Shown: one piece after another, positions 1 through 4,919 of the stretch | Layout: every line of letters starts with the position of its first letter | How positions within the stretch are numbered: position 1 is the stretch's first letter | From: an uncultured Bacteroidia bacterium | GTDB taxonomy: Bacteria; Bacteroidota; Bacteroidia; Bacteroidales; UBA932 | Direction: 5' to 3' | DNA length: 6,760 nucleotides | Assembly: GCA_902767465.1 (NCBI GenBank) | Contig: CACXHM010000070.1 | Coordinates: 1 to 6,760, forward strand | Translations under genes and position numbers: made by a program | The notes under the pieces: model-generated | What the model was told of the DNA's origin: nothing | Database searches by the model: none | The model's input: only the letters and a program-made list of their open reading frames with translations

Positions 1-89
1 GGTTTTAATATTCATCGAGTTTCCGGCAGAAGTCTGCAACTTTCCGGAAGTCCTCGACAAAAGTTCGATATTCTTCAAGGATACCGCAC
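1..89. other. Left edge, no confident gene
   Basis: This stretch lies before the first terminator and no gene is assigned. One plus frame stops at 6-8 (TAA), so an upstream plus-strand gene could end there and leave a short 3' untranslated region before the hairpin at 90-122. Two other plus frames stay open past the hairpin. On the minus strand a frame ending at 5-7 reads like a real protein C-terminus (ending ADFCRKLDEY), but it has no ATG before its upstream stop near 141. It may be a gene remnant or chance. Confidence 0.3.
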
Positions 90-122
90 AAAGAGACATC
101 TTCGAAAGAGGGTGTCTCTTTT
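90..122 (+). terminator. Intrinsic terminator of an upstream plus-strand gene
   Basis: A 9-bp stem pairs AAAGAGACA (90-98) with TGTCTCTTT (113-121) and is followed on the plus strand by a short T run. The loop contains CTTCGAAAGAGGGTG (100-114). The same 15 nt occur in the loop and 3' arm of the minus-strand terminator at 1270-1297, which supports this orientation. The T run overlaps the -33 element of the next promoter. Confidence 0.65.
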
Positions 123-151
123 GTATTAACACAAAAATATTTTTATTTTTG
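119..151 (+). promoter_or_regulatory. Bacteroidota-type promoter (TTTTG-N20-TATTTTTG)
   Basis: TTTTG at 119-123 and TATTTTTG at 144-151 are separated by 20 bases. This fits the Bacteroidota primary sigma consensus (-33 TTTG, -7 TAnnTTTG). The expected start is near 157, which puts about 220 nt of leader ahead of the small gene at 380. It is one of the two best-spaced promoters in the window. Confidence 0.65.
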
Positions 152-156
152 TAGAG

Positions 157-370
157 TTGGATTTAAAAACAAGACCGATGTAAAATTCAGATTCTCTTTT
201 AGATATACAAAAAGGCATTAGTCTTTCAAGGCTTACAACTACCACAATCGTATTCCCCCTTGAACGGTTAATGTCCGCGTGTTGGGCGTGGGCTTTATTA
301 TTCGTTGATGTTGGGGAAAGCTGTGGTAGGCTGTAAGCAACAGAGAATCATATTGCTTACGCTCATTTAT
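157..370 (+). ncRNA. Candidate structured RNA or 5' leader (rod plus switch)
   Basis: Nested complementarities form a rod: GATTCTCT 190-197 with AGAGAATC 342-349; GCTTACA 231-237 with TGTAAGC 332-338; CTACCACA 239-246 with TGTGGTAG 322-329; TTCCCC 253-258 with GGGGAA 313-318; AACG 263-266 with CGTT 303-306; and apical CCGCG 275-279 with CGTGG 287-291 (one G-U). A competing hairpin pairs GTAAGCAA 333-340 with TTGCTTAC 353-360 and would open the outer helices. No strong T-tract terminator follows, so it may be the leader of the 58-residue gene or a separate RNA of about 200 nt. The rod shape and length recall 6S RNA, but that is topology only and I do not recognise the family. Confidence 0.4.
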
Positions 371-379
371 TAGTTAAAA

Positions 380-556
380 ATGCAGAATATGGATTACAAA
401 GCAGGCGGTCCCGCCAAAAAAAAGTTTATCTTACCGAAAGTCAAGTTGCTGCCAATCGACAAGTCCCAAAAATTAAGCGATAGCACGGTAGAAACAAAGC
501 TGAAAGAGGCTGCGGCTGCAACAAAAGGTGTAAATGGCGCTGAAAAAAGGGAGTGA
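380..556 (+). CDS. Small lysine-rich hypothetical protein, 58 aa
   Basis: I do not recognise this family. The frame encodes 58 residues starting MQNMDYKAGG. It has a basic, proline-containing segment near residues 12-29 (PAKKKFILPKVKLLPIDK), then a Lys/Ala/Glu-rich tail (about 36-58) that could be helical. It has no cysteine, no membrane segment and no signal peptide. ATG at 380 follows an A-rich TTAAAA stretch, which suits Bacteroidota initiation; ATG at 389 is the alternative. It lies downstream of a good promoter and the structured leader, and 60 bp before the YbjQ gene, which has its own promoter. Codons are A-rich compared with neighbours. A short nucleic-acid-binding, toxin-related or leader-encoded regulatory protein are all possible. 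Absence of stops over 58 codons is only modest support. Confidence 0.5.
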   Translation: MQNMDYKAGGPAKKKFILPKVKLLPIDKSQKLSDSTVETKLKEAAAATKGVNGAEKRE

Positions 557-565
557 AAGACTCTG

Positions 566-596
566 TTGCAAAAAGTTGTAGGTTTTATTAGTTTTG
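566..596 (+). promoter_or_regulatory. Promoter of the YbjQ-family gene
   Basis: TTG at 566-568 and TAGTTTTG at 589-596 are separated by 20 bases, matching the Bacteroidota -33/-7 pattern. The predicted start is near 602, leaving about 15 nt of untranslated leader before ATG 617. This gives the YbjQ gene transcription independent of the small gene upstream. Confidence 0.55.
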
Positions 597-616
597 TCCG
601 ATATCTCTGAATTGCC

Positions 617-937
617 ATGATACTTACAACCACGCCGTCCGTTGAAGGACGAACCATCGCCGAGTACAAAGGAGTCGTCTTTGGAGAGGTTATTTCCGGA
701 GTGAACTTCATCCGTGACATCGCAGCAAGCATCCGCAACATCGTGGGCGGCCGCTCCGGCTCCTACGAGGACGAACTGATAAAGGCGCGCTCCCAGGCCA
801 TGGAAGAGATGTCCCTGCGCGCATCCCAGTTGGGGGCAGATGCCGTTGTCGGGATCGATATTGATTATGAGGTCTTGGGTGAAGGCGGCGGGATGCTCAT
901 GGTGACTGCTTCGGGAACTGCCGTTAAGTTCGCATAA
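617..937 (+). CDS. YbjQ/UPF0145 family protein
   Basis: A 106-residue protein of the UPF0145 (YbjQ) family, whose usual length is a little over 100 residues. Family hallmarks visible are the start ILTTTPSVEGRTI, the block EYKGVVFGEVISGVNFIRDI (about 14-33), the central Gly/Arg stretch with SYEDEL, the helix KARSQAMEEMSLRASQLGADAVVGI (about 54-78) and the strand-rich end MLMVTASGTAVKF. These proteins are small cytoplasmic pentamer-type proteins without a settled biochemical role; heavy-metal binding has been suggested from related structures. It has its own promoter at 566-596. It ends 6 bp before the end of the oppositely oriented acyltransferase remnant, and no terminator is obvious between them. 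Confidence 0.93.
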   Translation: MILTTTPSVEGRTIAEYKGVVFGEVISGVNFIRDIAASIRNIVGGRSGSYEDELIKARSQAMEEMSLRASQLGADAVVGIDIDYEVLGEGGGMLMVTASGTAVKFA

Positions 938-943
938 AAACTG

Positions 944-1216
944 TCACACAACGTCAAGGATAATTATTTCCTTGGCAACCACATAGTTCGCCCGTCGCGG
1001 ATAGATTATCTGCGTCGCCACCTTGAAGTCCATGAAGGCATTGTGGTTGCAGAGCAGGATGAACGGAGGCTCCAGCCCTTCGGTGCCGTTGCGGGTGATT
1101 ATGGGTTTGTGCGCCACCACGGACGGCCAGCTCAGGAGCTTCGTGATCGGTTTCAGGTACCATTGCGTGCGGATGAGGTCGCGCGCCATGTCAAAACGGG
1201 GGAACGACTTCTTCAT
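944..1216 (-). pseudogene. Truncated PlsC-type lysophospholipid acyltransferase
   Basis: This minus-strand frame starts MKKSFPRFDM at 1216. At residues 57-64 it shows NHNAFMDF, the NHx4D catalytic motif of the PlsC/AGPAT acyltransferases (His58, Asp63), in normal context (PFILLCNH). The typical NYVVA segment appears near residues 77-81, then homology stops and nine unrelated residues lead to TGA at 944-946. The family is normally well over 200 residues, so the substrate-binding and C-terminal parts are missing. An intact enzyme would acylate lysophosphatidate or a similar acceptor at the inner membrane; this fragment should not. The frame opens further upstream to 1279, but that would run into the neighbouring terminator, so ATG 1216 is preferred. 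It is most likely a deletion remnant. Confidence 0.7.
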
Positions 1217-1244
1217 CGGTTCAGGTATTACACTATTCGGCCGG

Positions 1245-1261
1245 AAGATAATAATTATCTT
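1245..1261. repeat. 17-bp AT-rich palindrome
   Basis: AAGATAAT (1245-1252), a central A, then ATTATCTT (1254-1261) form a perfect 17-bp palindrome. It lies between the acyltransferase remnant and the lipoprotein terminator. It could be an operator of the remnant's former promoter or a weak hairpin followed by T residues on the plus strand. Confidence 0.4.
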
Positions 1262-1269
1262 TTTAAACG

Positions 1270-1297
1270 AAAAAGGCACCCTCTTTCGAAGGTGCCT
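1270..1297 (-). terminator. Intrinsic terminator of the Big_2 lipoprotein gene
   Basis: On the minus strand AGGCACC (1297-1291) and GGTGCCT (1280-1274) form a 7-bp GC-rich stem and are followed by five T residues (1274-1270). It sits about 23 bp after the lipoprotein stop codon. The loop and 3' arm contain CTTCGAAAGAGGGTG, identical to the terminator at 90-122. Confidence 0.85.
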
Positions 1298-1319
1298 GGT
1301 TTATAGCGAGGACCGTGGC

Positions 1320-2369
1320 CTAGAACCACAGGTCGTAATAGTTGACCGCGGAAGTCTTGAAGCGGAAACGCTTGCTGGAGCTCTTGCTGCCGTCGTTGTA
1401 AGTGAAGGTGATGGGCGAGGTCTCGGTGGTGAAGCTGTCGCCGGAAGAAGCCTTGCCGACGGAGAGATAGTAATACTCTTCGCCCTGGGCCTTGAGTTCA
1501 ACTTTGAGCTTGGCGTCGCTGCCGCTGAAGCTGTAGTGCGACTGGGTGAAATCCTTCACGGCCTCGAGTGCGGTGCCTTCTGCATTGGGCTTGCGGACGC
1601 AAATCTTCTCGGCAGTGTTGCCGACGTTGATGACTGCCTTCTGGATGGTTCCGCTCGTGTTGGTGAAGTAGAAGTTCTCCTTGTAGGAAGTCTTGATAGT
1701 GATGGTTTTCTTGTAGGTCTTGCTGGTAGATACACCCTCGGTGTAGTTATAGCGGAAGGTAAAGGCAGCGCTGGCGCAGGGCTTGGTAGGAACCACCAGG
1801 ACGGCGTTGTACTGGTATTTTGCCCAGTCGCTCTTGAGAGCAGCGAACTTTGAGGCGACGGACTCGTCTTCCCACTCGCCGCTGAAAGTGTTCTTGTCGC
1901 TCTTGATGTAGTCACCGGTGGTGGTGTCCCAGAGGATCATATAATGGTTCTCTCCATCCACATCCCAGTCAACCTCGGTGCCGACGGGATTCTTGCAGGC
2001 GGCATCGTCGCCGTTCAGTTTCATCTCGCAGAGGATAAAGCGGTTGACGGTCACTTTGCAGGTGGCCTTGATATCTCCGGAGGCTGCGGTAATGGTGGCC
2101 TCGCCGGTTGCCTTGGCGGTGACGACCCCGTCCTTGACGGTTGCGACGCCCTCATCGCTGGAAGTCCAGCTGAGCTTGCCCGTAGCCGCTTTTTCAGGTT
2201 CCGTGGTAACGGTCAGGGTAAGTTCGTCGCCGGGATCAAGAGAAACCTTGGATTCGGTGAATGAGAGCTTTTCGAGCTTGGCGGTTTTTTCGCCGTTGTC
2301 CTTTTTGCAGGAAACAAGGAGAGCCGCAGCCGCAAGAGCGGCGCACAGAATGAATGAAAAACGTTTCAT
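1320..2369 (-). CDS. Big_2 (Ig-like) lipoprotein, hypothetical
   Basis: A 349-residue secreted lipoprotein. The N-terminus has a basic start (MKRF), a hydrophobic core and lipobox LVSC with Cys21, followed by KKDNGEK. A charged stretch right after the lipidated Cys resembles Bacteroidota surface-export signals, so outer-membrane surface display is plausible. Residues about 30-110 are a Big_2 bacterial Ig-like domain: LDPGDELTLTV, then LSWTSSDEGVATV, then GVVTAKATGEATITA. The remaining ~240 residues are rich in Tyr, Thr and Lys, look strand-rich, match no family I can name, and end NYYDLWF. It has its own promoter (2417-2424) and a strong terminator (1270-1297), so it is probably monocistronic, although read-through from galE and the phosphoesterase is possible. 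Adhesion or glycan binding would be typical for such proteins but is inference. Confidence 0.92.
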   Translation of the reverse strand: MKRFSFILCAALAAAALLVSCKKDNGEKTAKLEKLSFTESKVSLDPGDELTLTVTTEPEKAATGKLSWTSSDEGVATVKDGVVTAKATGEATITAASGDIKATCKVTVNRFILCEMKLNGDDAACKNPVGTEVDWDVDGENHYMILWDTTTGDYIKSDKNTFSGEWEDESVASKFAALKSDWAKYQYNAVLVVPTKPCASAAFTFRYNYTEGVSTSKTYKKTITIKTSYKENFYFTNTSGTIQKAVINVGNTAEKICVRKPNAEGTALEAVKDFTQSHYSFSGSDAKLKVELKAQGEEYYYLSVGKASSGDSFTTETSPITFTYNDGSKSSSKRFRFKTSAVNYYDLWF

Positions 2370-2416
2370 GAATAGTTTTATAATAAGTTAGTTCTTGGTT
2401 AGTCCCGAAGGTTTTG

Positions 2417-2424
2417 CAAATATA
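2417..2424 (-). promoter_or_regulatory. -7 box of the lipoprotein promoter
   Basis: TATATTTG on the minus strand matches TAnnTTTG exactly and lies just after the phosphoesterase stop codon (2427-2429). It would start transcription about 40 nt before ATG 2369. No well-spaced -33 TTTG is seen. Confidence 0.5.
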
Positions 2425-2426
2425 GA

Positions 2427-2921
2427 CTATTTCCTTGGCAATTCAAAGATTTCCAGGCCGGAAACCTGCCCGCCCTCTATCTTGAATCTCAGCGCCGTAC
2501 GCACCACCTGCCATCCCTGCAGTCCGGCCGCTCCCGGGTTCATGGTAAGCATATTGTATTTATCGTCCCACTGCACCTTGAGTATGTGGGAGTGCCCGCA
2601 TACGAAAAGCCCTGGTTTTTCTTCCATGATAACGCGTCGTGCCACAGGGTTGTAATGCCCCGGATAACCTCCGATATGGGTCATAAGAACTTTTAAGCCT
2701 TCGCGCTCGAAGCTTTGGAATTCCGGGAAATCGTAGCGGGCGGGATAGCCGTCGCAATTTCCGAATACTCCCACTACCGGCTTGAAATCCTTGATCCCCT
2801 GCAGGAAAGTATCGTCTCCGCCCCAGTCTCCGGCGTGCCAAAGCTCATCTACGGGCTGCAGGAACTCCCGGAATTCGGGGCCGAAGACCCCGTGTGTGTC
2901 GGATATCAAGCCTATTTTCAT
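2427..2921 (-). CDS. YfcE/MJ0936-type metallophosphoesterase
   Basis: A 164-residue calcineurin-like phosphoesterase of the YfcE (COG0622) group, which hydrolyse phosphodiesters with two bound metals in the cytoplasm. The full metal-binding set is visible: SDTHG (Asp8, His10), HAGD (Asp32), GNCD (Asn55, Asp57), THIGG (His82) and CGHSH (His110, His112), followed by the characteristic NPGAAG. The start at 2921 is chosen because the fold begins directly with MKIGLISDTHG; the frame extends 15 codons further into galE, but those residues are not family-like. One base separates it from the galE stop, so the two are almost certainly co-transcribed and perhaps translationally coupled. The natural substrate is unknown for this family and galE does not fix it. 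Confidence 0.93.
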   Translation of the reverse strand: MKIGLISDTHGVFGPEFREFLQPVDELWHAGDWGGDDTFLQGIKDFKPVVGVFGNCDGYPARYDFPEFQSFEREGLKVLMTHIGGYPGHYNPVARRVIMEEKPGLFVCGHSHILKVQWDDKYNMLTMNPGAAGLQGWQVVRTALRFKIEGGQVSGLEIFELPRK

Positions 2922-2922
2922 A

Positions 2923-3948
2923 TTAGTTTTCCGCAAGCCGTTTCTCCCAGGCCCATGCTGCCGCAAGGGTCTGCTCCACGCTGCGCTCAGCTTTCCATCC
3001 TAGTTCTTTGTTCGCCAGAGAAGGGTCGGCCCAAATTGCGGTTACGTCTCCGGCGCGCCTTGGAGCGAACTTCCAGTTGAGTTTTACTCCGTTCACTTTT
3101 TGGAATGCATTTACCAGTTCCAGCACGCTGACTGGGCGGCCGGTGCCGATATTGTATATTTCACAGGGGTGCTTCATCTGAGCGTCTAGCATACGGCGTA
3201 TGGCATAAACGTGGGCTTTTGCGAGGTCCACGATATCAATATAGTCCCTAAGGCATGTGCCGTCCTCGGTAGGATAGTCATTTCCGAAGATGCTGAGGCA
3301 CTCGCGTTTGCCGATTGCAGTCTGGGTGATGAATGGTACAAGATTGTTTGGAACGCCGCGGGGGAGTTCTCCAATGAGTGCGGAAGGATGTGCTCCGATT
3401 GGGTTGAAATAACGAAGCAAAATTCCTTTCAGGCTGCCTCCTGATGCGCGGACGCTGTCCTGCAGAATGTCTTCGCACATCTGCTTTGTGTTGCCGTAAG
3501 GGGACGTGGCGGGCTTGCGGGGCGATTGCTCCGTCACGGGCACCGTGTCTGGCTCTCCGTATACTGTTGCGGAAGATGAGAACAGAACATTGCTGCAGCC
3601 ATGTTTGCCGGCGGCCTCCAACACATTCATAAAAGATTCGAGGTTGTTTTTGTAATATTTAAGAGGCTCCGCCACGGATTCTCCCACAGCCTTGAACGCT
3701 GCAAAATGGATAACGGCGTCTATGTGGTTCTCGCTGAAAAGCTTGTCGGTGGCCTGCGGGTTGCAGAAGTCCATTTTGACAAGAGGCATTTCTCTACCGA
3801 GTATTTCGCACACTCCTTTGTAATTCGTTTCGTCGCAATTGCTGAAATTATCGGCTATGAGTACGTCGTAGCCAGCCTGAACCAGTTCTACTGTTACGTG
3901 GCTTCCAATGAATCCGGCTCCTCCGGATACTAATACTGTCTGTTTCAT
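2923..3948 (-). CDS. galE: UDP-glucose 4-epimerase
   Basis: A 341-residue short-chain dehydrogenase/reductase that interconverts UDP-glucose and UDP-galactose with tightly bound NAD (Leloir pathway, and sugar supply for surface glycans). The NAD-binding GGAGFIG is at residues 9-15. The catalytic region has SSSATVYG (about 124-131) with the active-site Ser/Thr, and YGNTK gives Tyr151 and Lys155. Further GalE signatures are RYFNPIGAHPS (about 179-189), FGNDYPTEDGTCLRDYI (about 221-237) and NIGTGRPVSV (about 266-275). Length is normal for GalE. It is the first gene of a two-gene unit with the phosphoesterase. Its promoter box is 17 bp before ATG, and the 52-bp palindrome array lies just upstream. 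Confidence 0.97.
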   Translation of the reverse strand: MKQTVLVSGGAGFIGSHVTVELVQAGYDVLIADNFSNCDETNYKGVCEILGREMPLVKMDFCNPQATDKLFSENHIDAVIHFAAFKAVGESVAEPLKYYKNNLESFMNVLEAAGKHGCSNVLFSSSATVYGEPDTVPVTEQSPRKPATSPYGNTKQMCEDILQDSVRASGGSLKGILLRYFNPIGAHPSALIGELPRGVPNNLVPFITQTAIGKRECLSIFGNDYPTEDGTCLRDYIDIVDLAKAHVYAIRRMLDAQMKHPCEIYNIGTGRPVSVLELVNAFQKVNGVKLNWKFAPRRAGDVTAIWADPSLANKELGWKAERSVEQTLAAAWAWEKRLAEN

Positions 3949-3965
3949 TAAATATTATTTGTCCA

Positions 3966-3973
3966 CAAAAATA
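3966..3973 (-). promoter_or_regulatory. -7 box of the galE promoter
   Basis: TATTTTTG on the minus strand matches TAnnTTTG and lies 17 bases before the galE ATG, predicting a leader of roughly 12 nt. There is no clear -33 TTTG. The palindrome array begins about 28 bp upstream of the box. Confidence 0.5.
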
Positions 3974-4001
3974 GTAATTTTCCAGTTTTGTTCTTCCCCC
4001 G

Positions 4002-4268
4002 GGACCTTCCAGGATTTCGGGGATTTTCAAGGAAGGTCCGGGCTTTTTCCTGTGGACCTTCCAGGATTTGGGGCCTTTTTAAGGAAGGTCCGGACTTTTT
4101 CCTAGGGACCTTCCAGGATTTCGGCCCTTTTTAAGGAAGGTCCGGACTTTTTCGTGTGGACCTTCCAGGATTTCGGCCCTTTTTAAGGAAGGTCCGGACT
4201 TTTTCCTAGGGACCTTCCAGGATTTCGGCCCTTTTCAAGGAAGGTCCACAGCTTTTCAAAGAAGGTCC
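4002..4268. repeat. Five tandem 52-bp inverted-repeat units plus a partial unit
   Basis: Units start at 4002, 4054, 4106, 4158 and 4210, an exact 52-bp period. Each has left arm GGACCTTCC, a 20-nt loop, right arm GGAAGGTCC (its perfect reverse complement) and a 14-nt spacer. All ten arms are identical; loops and spacers vary. The last full unit is followed by a degraded partial one whose right arm ends near 4268. On the plus strand each of the first four hairpins is followed four bases later by five T residues. Each right arm can also pair with the next unit's left arm across the spacer, so two folded states are possible. The array fills most of the 368-bp galE-queH divergent intergenic region, which holds no gene. 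Confidence 0.95.
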
Positions 4269-4304
4269 ACGACCATTTCGATACGTCCGCCATGGAAAAA
4301 TGAT

Positions 4305-4312
4305 TATTTTTG
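4305..4312 (+). promoter_or_regulatory. -7 box of the queH promoter
   Basis: TATTTTTG matches TAnnTTTG and ends only four bases before ATG 4317. With the usual spacing to the start point, the transcript would begin at or within a base or two of the ATG, so it is probably leaderless. No well-placed -33 TTTG is seen. Confidence 0.5.
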
Positions 4313-4316
4313 CAAT

Positions 4317-4919
4317 ATGGAATCAACCGTCAGACCAGAAGAACTGCCGCAGGGACGTTTGCTGCTGCATTCCTGCTGTGCACCATGCTCGGGAGCTATT
4401 ATAGAGGCTCTGGCGGATGCATACAGGGCATCGGGCCGTAGCGCAGAAACTCAAATGGCAATCTTTTGGAGCAATTCCAATATTTACGACAAAGACGAAT
4501 ATGACAAACGACGGGCAGAGATCCTTCGCTACGCCGCCCAGTTTGGTATAACGGTGATTGACGATGACTATGACCATGCTGATTGGTTGGGCAAAGTTGC
4601 CTCAGGGCTTGAAAATGCTCCCGAACGCGGACCTCGATGCCAGGGATGTTTCAACTACCGGTTGTTACGGGCAGCACGCTATGCCGAAAGCAATGGCTTC
4701 GGCACCCTGACCACTAGTCTTGCGTCTTCAAGATGGAAAAGCCTTGAACAGGTGGATGCGTCCGGTCGCCTGGCTTGCAGCAAGGTACAAAACGTGAACT
4801 GGTGGGGGCGCAACTGGCGCAAAGGCGGTCTGCAGCCGCGTCGTAACGAAATCATCAGGGAACAGAACTTCTATAACCAGACTTTCTGCGGCTGCGAATT
4901 TTCTATCTCACAGAATTGA
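4317..4919 (+). CDS. queH: Epoxyqueuosine reductase QueH
   Basis: A 200-residue QueH (DUF208) protein, which reduces epoxyqueuosine to queuosine in tRNA, the last step of queuosine synthesis, replacing the unrelated cobalamin-dependent QueG. The metal/cluster cysteines expected of the family are present: LLLHSCCAPCS (Cys20, Cys21, Cys24), RCQGC (Cys108, Cys111) and FCGC (Cys191, Cys193). Other family blocks are SNSNIYDKDEYDKR (about 52-65), DYDHADW (about 84-90), TLTTSLASSRWKS (about 130-142) and NFYNQTFCGCEFS near the end. Length is normal. ATG 4317 is the only Met before the conserved LHSCC block. Its promoter box nearly touches the start codon. Its 3' end overlaps the oppositely oriented regulator gene by 17 bp. 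Confidence 0.95.
   Translation: MESTVRPEELPQGRLLLHSCCAPCSGAIIEALADAYRASGRSAETQMAIFWSNSNIYDKDEYDKRRAEILRYAAQFGITVIDDDYDHADWLGKVASGLENAPERGPRCQGCFNYRLLRAARYAESNGFGTLTTSLASSRWKSLEQVDASGRLACSKVQNVNWWGRNWRKGGLQPRRNEIIREQNFYNQTFCGCEFSISQN

Noticed and set aside
551..564. Terminator after the small gene
   Set aside because: Only a 4-bp stem (GAGT/ACTC) is possible and no T run follows.
955..974. Hairpin CAAGGA-N8-TCCTTG as terminator of the YbjQ gene
   Set aside because: It has a weak AT-rich stem-loop with no T tract on either strand.
1023..1853. Long open plus-strand frame of 276 codons
   Set aside because: It runs antisense through the lipoprotein gene and the terminator, and its low-complexity Gly/Leu/Val translation is typical of a shadow of the real minus-strand gene.
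965..2441. 14-nt repeat TATTTCCTTGGCAA at 965-978 and 2428-2441
   Set aside because: A match of this length is not very unlikely by chance in 6.7 kb, and both copies lie within or at the end of coding frames.
4002..4268. CRISPR array
   Set aside because: The spacers are nearly identical rather than unique, the repeats are split into two arms around a variable loop, and no cas gene is nearby.
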